Positions 28,001 to 41,812 of a stretch of 64,000 bases of DNA are shown here, in pieces (the stretch's first letter is position 1; each line of letters begins with the position of its first letter). Both the position numbers and the translations under genes were made by a program. Under the pieces are notes generated by a model. That model saw only the letters and a list, made by a program, of their open reading frames with translations. It was not told the origin of the DNA and made no database searches. Source of the stretch: Pelecanus crispus (lineage: Eukaryota > Chordata > Aves > Pelecaniformes > Pelecanidae); contig NC_134649.1 of NCBI RefSeq assembly GCF_030463565.1, forward strand, positions 1,746,001-1,810,000, given 5' to 3'.

Positions 28001-30732
28001 ACGGAAAGGGAGCAGAGGGAGGCACAAGTGACACTGCACGCAGCCCCGAGGGACGGAGTGGCTACTTGCCGTTCAGAGGAGCCCAAAGCCACGCTGGAAG
28101 CAGCAGCCCGACGTGCTGCCTTCCTCAGGAGGCACCTCAGCAGAAGAGCAGTTGACTTGCAGGTTGAAGGCAAAATTCACCTAGACACAGTTGCAGATCT
28201 ATCAAGAGCTTTTACGAATACATGCATAAAATGAAAGATGTCTAACCATCAGCAGAGACAAGTTTTTGCTCTCTGGTTCGAGCCATCTGCTTCATTTTAA
28301 GCCTTGCTCCACTTAGCTTCACTTCTCCAAACTCAGCTTCAGCGCTGAAACAAAGCTTTGGATTCCTTTTGTTAAATTTCTGAAATCACGGGGATTCCAG
28401 CACAGTTTGCTAAGTCATTCGTGCACGTACGGGGCGATCAGAAACCTTTGCTTGCAACCTGCAATTTCAGCACAACCACGGCAGCGTTATCAGATAACGT
28501 GTTAATAACTCGCTGTGTCTAAATACCGTGTTAGAGCGATAGGCTTGTGCTGGTTTCAAAACGACAAAACGAATCGCCAAGCATGCAGATTTTACACAAT
28601 CCATTCCAAACTCCCAACTGAAGATGAAATCCTGTTTCTAGATACAGGCTAACGCTTTATAAAACACTGTGGGAATGCAATACCCTAAAACACGATTAAG
28701 ACAGCAAGGATTTGCTATGCGGTTTTTTCAATTTTTTTTCTTAACTATTTAATTTATTAAAAAAAAAAAAAAAAAGAAGAAGAAAAAAGGACTACTTGTA
28801 AGTGCTCACAGCTTGCCTTCGGAGGTACAGCCTTTCCAGTTGCAGGGTAAAGCTGGACAACAGCATAACTCCAGCTTTGGTGCAAAGTTTTAAGATGCTC
28901 CCTGGAGGAAGCCTCACATAAAAGAGTAAGGCTTTTCCATCTTTGATAATGAAAGTTTTGACTGTCGGCAAAGCTAACCGGAGAGGGGAGAGGCTAACAA
29001 ACGCTACAGAGGAGCCGAGTTCTCAGCCGCACCAGGAAGGACTTGCAGTAGGAGAAGCAAGAGGATCTCGTCCTAAGGCCGTCAGGATACGTCCCAAAGG
29101 GATGGTCCAAAACCAGTTTAACTAATTTTGTTCCTATTACTCTCATGAATCCACAAAACCCCCCCCCCATTTTCTCTTTATGCTCAGACAGGAGGATTTT
29201 ATCTCGTTTCCATTCAACAGAACAGTAAGACCGCCTATTCTACTTCGGTGATCTGGAAAAAGACAATTTGTTGTTTCTAAAGCTCAAGATTATCAAGAGA
29301 AAAAAATCTCTACTCCGCTTCCAACCGTTGCACATTTCTGACACCGAGCCACATGTACAGGCACAGCCAGGACGCGCAATCCCTTCTCCATTTTAACGTT
29401 TTCCCACCTGAGCCAAGCATCTGACGGGTTCGCAGTTCAGATCAGGCAGCCGGTGTGGCCATAAGCCCCAAGATCCAAATTTCTGCTCTCCTACAACGCC
29501 CGTAACCAACGCGGCTCCTCCAAATGCGTTGCGCCCATCCATCGAGACGGAGACGGACGTCTTTGCCATAACCCAGCGTTTCTGCCACCTCCCAGCCGTA
29601 CAGGACGGCGGCACGGACAGTCGGAAGAGCAACGTGGAAGCCGCAACCTGATGTCTCGGCTAAGATGCCGAAGGCCAGCAAAGACTCACGGGTTCAAGGT
29701 TCTGTATCAGCCTGCTAGAAGAGGGCCCAGGAGAAAAGGTGCAGGCACAGCAGCCTGCTTTCAGTGCACCAGACCCACCGAGTTCCACACTGACGTTTGT
29801 CATTTATTAAGAGCGCTTTTCAATTTAAATAAGGTGGTTAAAGTGATAGCACCCAATTAACTGCTCAGTAGGAGGACGGCATTAATATTCATGAAATATT
29901 CAAAGCAGACGTGGGATTCTTAATTGTCTGAACCCACGTACAAAGCTGCACCAACACCGTACCATCCCCCCCAAAATATGTTTAAAAAAATATATATATA
30001 TATTAATATTCATTTCAGTAGCTGATTTGGGTCCCATTCTGATTTTTGCTCATTTCAACAGCAGCGTTCAGCTTTACCCAACGGTATTCCTGGTGAGAGG
30101 GGAATTTTTGGTCCCGTAGAAAGAGGAACCGGCCTGACTCAAGCCCACGGGGCTAATCCCGACTAACACCGGCGCTGGCTGTTGCGGGAAGTCCCTCGAT
30201 TTGAGCCGCCCAGGCAGTAAACCCATCCCTCCCAAGTGCTGCCATCCCAGCATTCGATCCCAGCACGGCTGGTTTTTCCAACTGCAGTGTAGTACAAAAT
30301 GGTTATTTGCCGGGGGGAGTGCCCATTTGAGATTGATCTCCTTGTCCTACAAGGCGGGGGCTCTGTTGGGTTACACAAAATAGGGTCAGACTAAATTATT
30401 TCGTAGACAGTTCCATGCTAACCGCAGAGGACCTGCCTGCCTCTGCTCACCAAAGCCGAGCAGGAGCTCCCACAGCTCCCCGAGCCGGGCAAACCTCGGC
30501 TGCACAGCGGCAGCACCGTAAGCTTCGCTCTTGGAGCTGCGCCGGTTTTCTCGGCGTCTCCTTTTCCGTCCTCGTCAGACTTGTGAGCCTTCCCCACGCA
30601 TCCCCAGCCAAGCGGGAGCGGGGTGCCAGGGGCTCTGCGCAAACCGCTGCTCCCCATCTAGACAAATATTAAGCTTGCGATGCAGAACGGTGGAATACAA
30701 ATTTTTTCTTTTTTTTTTTTTTAAAAGCGTGT
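22066..30732. other. No gene seen; one 223-codon frame of unknown meaning
   Basis: Mostly AT-rich unique sequence with A runs near 23157, 25094, 26586 and 28759 and a (TA)n run near 29993. The frame 27563-28234 on the plus strand is open for 223 codons, rich in Arg, Ala and Gln, with no domain, membrane segment or similarity I recognise. Treated as non-coding unless transcripts say otherwise. Confidence 0.55.
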
Positions 30733-30944
30733 CCCAAGAGAAATGATTGCAAATAGCAGGGGACTGAACTGTACTTGGGTAGCAAGGCGGGGGGGTTGCG
30801 ATGCACGGAAGCGATATCAAACATCACGCACGACCTGCCCCAAGAGAAATGACTGCAAATAGCAGGGGACTGAACTGTACTTGGGTAGCAAGGCGGGGGG
30901 GTTGCGATGCACGGAAGCGATATCAAACATCACGCAGGACCTGC
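30733..30944. repeat. 106-bp tandem duplication, two copies
   Basis: Copy 1 is about 30733-30838 and copy 2 about 30839-30944, with only a few differences (for example ATGATTGC against ATGACTGC, and GCACGACC against GCAGGACC). The unit contains a G7-G8 run and GCGATATCAAACATCACGCA. It is a recent local duplication with no coding signal. Confidence 0.95.
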
Positions 30945-33900
30945 TGCAATCGATAGAGCAAACTTTTATCCCTGGCAGGAGAGGAGCCGGTGCCAGTAGA
31001 GGGCACTCGGATGCCAAGAGAACAAACCCACCGTGCGCAGGGCGTGGGGATGGCGCAGCGGACACCTCCCCTGACCGGGAGAGACGAGTTTTGCCTTTAG
31101 TCCTCAAGCAGTCGCAAAGGCAACACGTTTGATCCAAGGTCTAATTTCGGGCTCTTTTCCGGCCACAGCCAAACGCCTCTGCCGCCAACTCCCGTTTCGA
31201 AGAGTCTCCACAATCCCCCACGCTGGACACGGGTGGGTTTGCTTTGACAGCAAAGACCAGAGAATAAGAAACCCTGGTCCAGCCCCGGAGAAGTCCTTCC
31301 ACTTCGGGAAACTAAGGGGAAACGTGCACTACCGTCAGTCACGCCAGCTGTTAAAATAAGGAGAAAGCAATGTCACAAGTCAAGCCAAGCGTCTTGTCAG
31401 GTATTTTTCACGCTGCAACGTTTTGCAAAGAAAGCTTAAACCCTCTTGGAGAAGCGGCCAACTTTATAGCAGCAAAATTTGAAATTCACTGTCAGGCAGG
31501 GAATTTCTTAACAATCCCGTGAGTATTAAAATGCAGCGCATCACAAGCTGTATCTCGGCAAGATAACCTCCACGTGCTCGAATGGAAACGGAGCGTAAGG
31601 ACTGAACCCAGTGGGACCAGTTTCAATTGTAGTTACTTGGGAGGGGGGAAAAATGTTTTCCTGGTCAATGGTCCTTCTGGAGCAAGGAGCATTTCACCCC
31701 AGAGTATTAGAGATGGTCATTTTACAGCTGTTGTCACAGCAAGGATTAAGGCTACAGTGACAGCATCCATCTCCAAGCCCATGCGATGAGCTGAGCACCT
31801 TGGGTTGTGCACAGAACATGTGGGATGAGAACCGCACGCTGTGTAACCCACGTCAGGGAAAATGCAAATGTTTACATGCACTACAAAAAGGGGGAAGATT
31901 GATAGTTGTATTCTTTGCATTTACATAGGTTTAAAAAACTTCCATGCGAGAGAGGTTTTTAGGATCGCACAGGTGGATTTAAGGGCAAAGTCAGAATGCG
32001 TGACTGAGAAAAACCAAAACCAAAACTCCTGCGTGCTGCTCCACCATCACAAGAACGTGCACCTTGCAGGCACTATACCCCCAGCAAACGCTGAGGGAGT
32101 AAACCCGACTGTTCAGGGCTCGAACACCCAGGTTTCCCAGGCACTGAATAGATCAACTTTTGACCTCCTGATACTGTGTCCCGTTTGTAAACACATGCAT
32201 CAGGAGATGGAGCAATTTAGCAAGTGTCACGAGAAACGCAGCGTCACCTTAAGTCTTCTGAACATGAAAAACAGCCATCAAAATGTGGTGGTTCTGCAAA
32301 TGATCTGTAAGCTTTCATTTTCCCAAGCCACCAATACCATAAAATGTTAAAAAAAAAGTATTTAGGTAAGAGACTTGAGAATTCTATCTTGACAAAGGTG
32401 AGAACCTGATAAATCTCACTCCTGTAAGAAAGCCAATTTTTGCAAATAGCTAAAAAATGTGTCACAATTATGCATTACTGTACAGCCTGCAGTGTTGTGG
32501 CAGCCCATCTGCATATCTATTACTCTATAAATTTTACAGTCCACAAATACCAAGAATACTTTACTGTTACTGAACGCCGATGCCAAGACTTGCCTTTCCA
32601 AGAAAACTCAGAACGGTGCAAAATCCTTTGTCTAAAGCATAACATTCACTGCTGGTGTTTATTGTAATTCTCAGCTCTGTGACCCACTGGGCTTAAAGCT
32701 TAAGAACAAATTCACTTTCTATATATGTAATACTTCTGTAAGATATAAGGCACCAAATATTTACTTCTGGATGTAGTAGAAAGATCAAATACGAGTTTAA
32801 AGACTCGATGTGTATTGTGACCGACTTTCTCCACGTTATACCAACAGAGATACCTAACCTCCTGTCCAGAGCAGTAATAAACTATGCATTCAGCGATAAA
32901 AAAGCCCTCTACCGAACCATCTAGTGGAGACAAGACCCGTGATATTGAGGAAAGCACCTGGCAGACATTAAATCCAAAAGCCCACCTTTGCTCGCATCTG
33001 TCCGTTCTCAACTCTCAGCAAGGAGCTGATCCTACTCCTACCAACGAGCGTCCGAGGGTTTTGATATTGCATGTCAAAAAATGTGTTTGTGTGCGTGCAC
33101 AGCTTCTTTTGATATCAGGCAATTTCCCTACCAGAGGTAAGCAAATACACGCCCTTCGGTAACTACAGAGGGTTAAACACTTGGCCATGAGTGAACCTCT
33201 CCTCTTTTTTTTCCCCAGTGTGATATTATTTTGTATTTTATGCAAAGGAGTCCAAGTGTTGCGTTAAGTTTTCCATAATTCTTCACTTTTCCTGATAACA
33301 TAATAGAAACAGTTCTTTTAAAAGTCTAATTCCCGGCAGGCTTAATATGAACATTCTCCGAGAGTGCTTTTCATGCTTAAAAACAGGCATTAAACAGCTA
33401 AAACATTTGATGTTTGGAAACAAAGTTACCCATCTGCTAAGGGTTTTGGAAGCATTACATACCACGAAAGATTTTCTGTTCTAAAACCACTTCATGTTAA
33501 AGAAAAATCTCCAGACATGCAAAGCTTAAAGCTTAAAAATAATCCTTTCCACTTACTTCTAGCTCTTCCTTGCAAAAGCGTTTGTTTACTGTGAAGCATC
33601 AGCTTTCTGCTGCAAACAGCCACCCATCGGATACGATCGAGTATTTAGACCTACCTTACCTCTACAAAATAATGGCATTTATAAATTAATCATAACACTT
33701 AAAAATAACTGACCTACTTTGCTCGGCCACCTAGGATTCACTGCGCGCAGGCATCCAAGCTACGAATTACCGCCGTGCCAATGGAAGTGCGAAGGTACCG
33801 CACGTCAAAGCTGCGATTTCACAGCAAGTCGCTGCACAACCTGCGCCGCGTGCACGCTCAGCTGCCTTCAAAATGCTGCTGCGGGGGCTCGCCAAGCCTC

Positions 33901-36900
33901 CCAGCGCCACGGTCCGGTTGCCTCCGTCAGGTTTCCTCAAACAGAATTGCTACGGTCCGGCTGACCCTGGCATCGGTGGCTCGCTCTTATGCACCGGAGG
34001 TACTCGAAGCTTCGGCTACGGAGCGGGGATTTGCAGAAAGCTGGTTGCCTGCTGAGGGAAGCACTGAAAATAGCTTAAAAGAAGACAAACACCACATCCC
34101 TTGGTGGCAACGCACCCGTGAAGCTCGGGACAGGCTTCCAAGCGGAGCGGCTGGAAGACGAGCCCAAGAGCGGGTCGCAGGGAGCACCCTCGCCGGGGGG
34201 CAAAGGCAGCGTGCTCGGGGTGAGAAATAGCCCGGTGCTTGCGAGGCCGCAGGCGGCAAGAAGCGTTTTTGCAAGCTAAAAGGCAGCGGCGCGTCAAGCG
34301 CTGGGGGTCCTGGTCTGTCCAGGCTCTGGAGGTGACCGAATTCTTACCCTTTTCTAATCCTAAAACCCTGCTGGCTTTAAATTACCACTAACATATGGCT
34401 AAGCAGGATGAAGCTGTTCCTCCCACCTACCCAAAAGCAAGTAGCTTTTCTGACAGTTCAACTTCCTGGGAAATTCAGGTTTTTCTGGAAGAATACTCAG
34501 TGAAAAATATAGCAAAACCCACTAAGATGCGGAAGAAGGTGGCTGTCATCGTACAAAGCATGCAGATCTCCGACGCCTCGGTTCTGGGGCTGGCAATATA
34601 ATTGAGATTTTACCTAAATTCACCTTCTGTATGGCAGCTCCAGTGCAAATTCATCACCTGGCCAAGGAAAAAACTACTCAAAACCAGGTATAACGTGAAA
34701 TAGAGGCGCACAACTCTATTTAAGAATAGATTAAAAAAATCACAACGGCGTCAATGATACTCAGCATCTTCCCTGTTCTTCCACAGATGTCTCGTCCTTC
34801 ATTTCCTTCACCTGCAGAGCAACCATTGCGCTGTCCACGTTCATTTCATTTTTATTATCAACCAGTAGAAAACCTCGCAAGCCTAGGGAAAGCTCTTTCC
34901 AGCAGTTTCTGCGGCCGTGTTTCCGTGGTTCGGGTGGGTGCTCAGAGCCAGCGGCACCAAAGCAAACCCCGGCCACACACCCGTGGAGACGGCAGACCCC
35001 GGGGATGAGGGGATTGGTTTTTGCTCTGCAGATTGAGGTTGAGAAGTGGGGAGGGAATGCCTGTTATTGGCAGACCCCGGGCGTGCGCAGGCAGCCCTGC
35101 CTGCACGGGGATTTTCCCTTCGAGTACCACCAGACGGTCCCGGAGCAGGCAGTGGGTCCCACTGACATCCACTCATCACCAAAACGCTTGCCGCCTTTGC
35201 AGTATGAAGTACGTCACCCATTTTGGTTTCTCAGCTACATGGAGAAACAGTATATATATATTAAAAAAAAAAAAAAAACCAACCCAAAACAAACCACGTT
35301 GAGAAAATTGCTTCTCCTTTACTGCAGCAGAAGATGCTCTGATCTCATTTGTTGACATTTATCATTAGGAAGAGAGACATCTGAAAGCCCTACGAGGAGA
35401 GAAAAGCTTCTTAGGGTTTTTAAGAAAGCCTACATTAAACAGCAGGGATGGCAAGAGCCGATTAGTCCTTCAGCTTGAGACACACAGTACAGTTAACATA
35501 ATTTTATGTTTTTTCTTAAAAGAACTTAACAAAATCAGCTAAGACAACATAACCAGCAGCCTTCTGTATTCAACTTCATATTCAGGTACCTTCTTACCAG
35601 GAGAGCTTGATGAATAAACACATCTTGAAGCCATAGCTCAACTTCCCAAAAATCAAAGTTGACATTTTTAACAATATATGTTCAAGAAAAAAAAAAAGAA
35701 AAGTAGAAGCATAAATCAAACTGGCACAGACAAACAAAACAAAACAAAACAAAAAAAAGAGAGGGAGGTATTTTCAAAGGCCCCTCCCCTTCAAACCACA
35801 AGCTAGAATCCTATTTTCAGAAGAGTACATTGATTTTGACAGAGGCTTTTGCAGACGTATGACATCTTCTCTCTCTCTGAAGTCTTGAGACACTCAGCAA
35901 TTAAACACATCCAGGTCAGCTCACTAACTACGCTTTGCTTGCTTACGACAACTGGTTGCAAATGCAAACCATGCTCTTAAATAGTCAGCTCAATAAGCAA
36001 TTTAACAATTAATCCTTATATCTGCTCAAATGCCGCTTAAATCATTAGAAAGAAAATTAAGCCAGCAGCCATCCATTATTTCTTATTCAGTCAAAACAGT
36101 ATCTGGCTGTCTCGTACAACATCAAACTACACAAGGCATTCCAACAGCTTTGCAGGGAATATCTGAATGCAAAAACAAACCCCAAAACCCTAAAATCACC
36201 TTATGTGAAGGTTACCTGACCGGATAACCTTCAGGTCCATTTAAACAACTCTATTCTACCTAAAAATGTGCCAAATACCACAAGCATTCAAAAATGAAAC
36301 GGAGATACGAAGCACCCGGGTTAGGCAGCCCGCAGATCTGAAAGCTTCAGGTGCTTCGTGGGCACGTATCCCACCATGCGCAACAAGGACTGCACTCGCA
36401 GCGCCTGATTTTTAAAGATGATTTTCTTGCCACAGTTACCTCTGCAGCCTGGGTGGCACTGAACGCCCGCAGTCAAGCTAACAGGCTGTTAACGAAGCAG
36501 GGTAGGAAGCGTGGTTGACATTTGCCCACTTCGACTGACCGACAGAAACAATATTTTTTTATTTCTCCAAGCATTGTTTGCAGGAATTAACTGGTATCTT
36601 TTGGTATTGTTGAGATTCCCATGGGAAATTCAAATATTCATTAAATATAGTAACTGGAAAATAAGCTCATTCTGTTCATATTTAGATTTCCTTTTTTCTC
36701 TAAGAGAAGGAAAACAGCAAAAACACTTCCTCAGGAAAACCACACCCAGGAAGAAACGGGGAAATCATTTCACTTTCGGCATGGAACCCAAAGTTTAAGA
36801 GGAACGAGGCTGCCTTTTCATGTACCAGACACGCTTACTGAAGGTGAGGTCAACCTTTGGTATCCCCAAGATTGAGAAGTGCACACAAAGATCCTGAATT

Positions 36901-39310
36901 TTCACCTCCCAGGGAAGCCCCACGGCCTTACCGGCTCTAGGAGCTCCTGCTAAACCCCTTTTGTTTCAAAACTTTCTGGAATTTCCTGCATACCTTAATG
37001 CAATTAAAAAGAGGAAAAGAAACGCGCCAACGGCCCCATTTCCTATGCTAGACCAGCTCAGGGACACTCCTATCAAACTCGCCTCTTCAGAAGGCTTCTC
37101 GCTGAAACACACGGCTTAAACTAAACTCACAGGCACCCTACAAGGGACACAGAAAAAGCTCTCATGCTCTGGAACAGACTTCGTTTTTCATGGCAAGAAG
37201 CAGGACAGAAAACACTGAGCTTGAATGAAGCCACTTGAGAAGCTCAACCAGGCGTTAACCTTCCTAGTTCCCACCACGTACGAGAAGATCAAGTGCCCTA
37301 CCACCACGTGAAGCTCATTTTTACGCTCACTCACTTCAGCTCTGGTCTTACCTTGCTTTTCCGTGGGTCTATGCGTTAGCCCTAAACCCCAGCCAATGCC
37401 CGTCACCACCACCGCTCCCATTTGTGGAGCGTGTGCTGAACCGTGGCACCTCCCCAGTGCCTTCTCCAGGGAATATCCAGCGCAGAAACGCTGGACGTGG
37501 AAACGCTTTGCCCAAGTGAGCTTGAGGTTAGGCAGACTTTGCTCCTTAATCCAAATCAGCTATGCACATCTCTCAACCTGGATCCAAACTACATGCACGC
37601 TTGCTGAACTTTACAAATCTTACCTGCTGTTTTACGTATTCTTAAACTTATATTGCTGTGGAAAGCCCATTTGTAAAGAACCTTCATCAAATAGAAACCT
37701 TATTGTTCTCAGCCTTACCAAGGTCAGCAGGAGATACATTTTAAAGCTTAAGCTAAAAGGGTTTGGGGTTGGGTTTTTTTTTTTTGAGTGGCTAACCCTA
37801 CTGCTTAGTATCTACAGTTGCTTCAGAAAATTCTGCGTTAAGGTTTTTATTACAATGAAACAGGGAATATATCACTCCTGAAAGAGCCGACATTCAATGC
37901 TCCAAAGCCTCTATCTATATGGTAGATATTGCACAGGCAGCAACATGGGTATTCCCCGAACATCTTCATTTCCAAAAGCACGACTTTAGGCAACAATAAA
38001 TTCTAACTCCTGAAGACATGGCCAAACCAATTTATTTTGTGATCAACAAGCTACATGTAATCAAGAGTCTGTAAATCAGATTTTATAAAGAGACACCAGC
38101 CAACTGGTTCCCTTATCAGGGGACACCAGCTGATCTTTAACTCTAATAATACAAGCAATATAAGTGAGGAAAAAAGAAAAGGTGGCATACTCGAGATAAG
38201 ACACTAATTAAAAGCTCACTTCCTTTGGAATTAACAGTGAGCTTTCTTTAGAAGGATCTCATTACCATGCATTCTATCTGTCACCTCCAATATTTCAAAT
38301 TCAATATTAACATTTAAAACACAGCTCGGAAGCTACGCCTGGGTTTCAAGCAAAGTTTGTTAAACATTAGCTAGATCGTTACAAAGTCTTTCCAGCCCGC
38401 CGCAGGTTTGCGCGCTGCTTCACCCAGATCAAAAGCAAGCGCCGAGGCTCACCTGCAGCTCTGTCGGCAAGTACGGCACAAAGTTCGGCGGCGAGGAGGG
38501 ATTAAAAAGCCAGCAGCCCACTCATCGCACAAAGAGGACGTGCCACGTTCCAGCGCCGTCGAGACACTGTGAAGGAGCAGGAAGGAAAAGGATGCCAGGA
38601 GGAGACGAGGTGAAAAAACAGAAGGGAAAGCTGCGACTGTGGAGCACAGGGGGGAGTCAAGAAAAGAGCGAGCGCCGATAAGAAAGCAGATTCACATTTC
38701 GTTCTAGAAATGCTCAGTGAAAATCCAACGCAACCACAGAAAAGCTGAAGTTGCACAAGGCTTACTTGCACGAGCAAACGGTCCCCAAATACAAGTGTTT
38801 AGTCCCCAAATTTTATTTAGGAGCATCAGAATTTTAGCATTAGGGGGGAAAAAAAGAGCTATCACAGAATGGCAATATTGTAAAAAGGGGAACATCTGAC
38901 ATTTTAGGTCTGCAGCACAAGGCTAAACTGATGAGTCAACTTGCTTTGAAAACCAGCAGAAATGAGATCTTAAAAGTTTTGACTGTGGCTCAGACATGAA
39001 AGCTAGTTCATTAAAAACATACCCAAGTACTAAAGTAACCAGTTTAAGAACCACCGCAAGTAGATGCCTTTTAATCTTATGGCTCAATTAAATGTTCAGA
39101 GGAAGACAGCTACTTTAAGTGTAACCTCAGCAAAATCCAACTTATTATTTCCCTTTTCTTACCAAAGGAGCAGAGATCCTGAACAGAAAGACAGACGACA
39201 ACCACCCAAGACCATTAGAAAAAAGATCGTGGAACAGCGGTTTTGATTATCACCCACTCACGTTACAAGGGTACTGTAGGCGACCACTGCCACTCCTGCA
39301 GAATATTATT
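30945..39310. other. No gene seen
   Basis: Unique DNA between the 106-bp duplication and the G/T tract. CpG-rich patches lie at about 33.72-34.30 and 34.90-35.15 kb. Frames of up to 172 codons have no recognisable similarity. Confidence 0.6.
35727..35756. repeat. (AAAAC)n simple repeat
   Basis: CAAACAAAACAAAACAAAAC followed by an A run. Confidence 0.85.
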
Positions 39311-39429
39311 TTGGGGAGCTTTGGGGGGTTTTTTTTGGTTGGTTGGTTGGGGTTTTTTTTTGTTGTTGGGGTTTTTTTTGTTGGTTTGGGGTTTTTTTTT
39401 TGGTTGGTTGGTTTTGGTTTTGGTTTTTT
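39311..39429. repeat. G/T low-complexity tract
   Basis: About 120 bases of T runs alternating with GGTT and GGGG on the plus strand (A/C on the other). The frames opened across it are low-complexity artefacts. Confidence 0.9.
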
Positions 39430-41510
39430 AACACATTTTACCTATTTCTCTGAAGCAGCCACCCAAGACCTCTTGTTCACGGCAGCACGGGCACTAGCCA
39501 GCGACGGGTGCACCTCTTGTTTTTCCTGCTGGAGTAGCACTATAGACTCGGCATTACAAATGGGAGCACTATTGTTAAAGAATCAATTGGACAATGAAAG
39601 AGCTAAGGACACTTGTCTTACAGAAAATTACTGTCAAATGCTGCCAGACCCAGCTTTCCCTCTTTCTGGGCCACCAGCCAGATACTAATCATTTCAGGTC
39701 CCTACTAATTTTTAGCTGTGTAACACGCTGCGTGATACAAAAGGGGCAGCTTCGTCCAGGCGGTGCTTTAGGATACTTTTATTGATTATTAAAAAAGAAG
39801 AAACTGCTACAATCCCAAATGTTGACAGTGACATTATTGCCTGCTGAAAAGTTAAAGGACTTCCCCAGGCACCACCTGAAGGGACACATGCCAGTGTCTC
39901 CTTATTAAAGGAAGCCTTCCTACCGTTTTAGAGCACAACGTCAAAAGCCATTCCACAAGCTGGGCAGACAAAAAATAATCGTGGAGGTCACGCCTTATCG
40001 TGGCGAGAAGGGATTCGCTTTTTTAAAAAGGTACAAAGAGCACCTGGAGAATCGAGATGCCTTTGACGTCAATTATATTCACCGATCGCCAACTGTATCA
40101 GAAGAGTTAGCAGTTCACTGACATGAAAACAATGCCTTTAAACAAACAGAGTGCAATATTTCACCCAGATTTCACAACTATGCCAAAGAACATCTTAGTA
40201 GGGCAAGATGCCTCTACAGGTATGTTAAATATTGTTAAGGCTTGTTACAACTGGCCAAGCTTAGAAGCACATAACGTCCTTAAAAACCTTTCTTGCTTGG
40301 CCAGCTCTAACTAGGAGAACTACAAACTACTGGCAACTCCTGTGCCTAATGGAACAAGCCAAAAGGCTCAAGTTCCTAATAGTAAAAAAAAAAAAAAAAA
40401 AAAAGAAAAACAAACAAACACAGAACCCCAACCCAAAACCCCACACTTTTTGTGTCTGAGGTGCTGCACTCCCCTGAAGTCAACAAGCATCATGCAGAAG
40501 AACTGGAAGATCACGCTCCTGTACGTACACCGCTCCTCTCCCACTACCTGGGAAGCGCTGAGGTATTTGCCTTTGCAACATTAAAATTTTGCTTTAAGGC
40601 ATAATATATTAGCTGAAACTTTGCATCATAATACTCCCATCATGCGTCCTTCTTACCATTCTCAAAATGGGCAGAACAGCCCACAGACGCTCAAAGCTAT
40701 CTGCAACTACAGCACAAGCACATCTTATTTGTGTTCTCATGACTCTGCCTTACAATAAAGTGCCCAAAATCTCTTTCGCTACAAGAGATCTCCCACAATC
40801 TCACGTGCAAGGTCTGTAGCAGCTGATCCGCATGCCGCATTTTGAAAGAAGACACAGTACGTATGATCCTGGAACGTACTGTCCTCATTATCCGAGTACT
40901 CACCTGCACTCGCTCCAGCTCTTACAAAAACCACGGATATTATCTTAATGTTCCCCTTCCCAGAGAGCATGCTGATGAGGTTTTCTCCTCTTCACACTGT
41001 TCAAGTGGGTGTGAATTCCAGAAGGCAAAATGAAGAGAACATATAGGCCACGTCTCTTTGAATTAAGTCCCGCTGAGGAGGGTGACTGTTCCCGTACTAA
41101 CATACCTCCAGCGCAAAAATCACTTAGCTGCAGCCTTCCTAACAAAGATAATTTCATCTTGTTACACCTGCTACAGCGCTCGCTGAGAGCACGTAGCGAT
41201 GCTTCACATAAACAGGTTTACAGGTGGCTGTTACTTCGCCGTTCCCAGAAACACCGGGAAACCTGCCGTTCGCTGGTACGGAAGCGGTTTCAGAGCTTGG
41301 TGTGACAAGTTTGATGCACCTCAAGCTCCCAGTGAAAAACTAAAGAATAAGAAAAGCATTGTGAGTTGAGCTTAGCTTTACGGACACCTGACTAAGCATC
41401 TCAGCCTTACTGCCACTGCCTTCATGTTGGGTTTGTCGTGCCTCCACGTCTCAGGTACGGACACAAATGCACACGAAGCGCCTTGATGGGGCAGAAAAGC
41501 ACCCACGCCT
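39430..41510. other. No gene seen
   Basis: AT-moderate unique DNA with an A21 run near 40384. Nothing exon-like was found before the 45-bp minisatellite. Confidence 0.6.
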
Positions 41511-41812
41511 GAGCGGGGACAGCCCAGCACCCGAGCAGGGAAAACCCAGGACCCAAGTGGGGACGACCCTGCGTTTTCCTTAGGCAAAACCCAGGACCCG
41601 AGCGGAGACGACCCTGCGTTTTCCTTAGGCAAAACCCAGGACCCGAGCGGGGACGACCCTGCGTTTTCCTTAGGCAAAACCCAGGACCCGAGCGGGGACG
41701 ACCCTGCGTTTTCCTTAGGCAAAACCCAGGACCCGAGCGGGGACGACCCTGCGTTTTCCTTAGGGAAAACCCAGGACCCGAGCGGGGACGGCTCCGTGTT
41801 TTCCCTAGGTAC
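41511..41812. repeat. 45-bp minisatellite, about 6.5 copies
   Basis: TAGGCAAAACCCAGGACC-type starts recur at 41581, 41626, 41671, 41716, 41761 and 41806, an exact 45-bp period, with diverged copies at the left end. Inner copies differ by one or two bases. Because 45 is a multiple of 3, both strands carry long open frames, which are by-products. It sits about 0.5 kb from the CpG island, within the inferred first intron. Confidence 0.95.
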
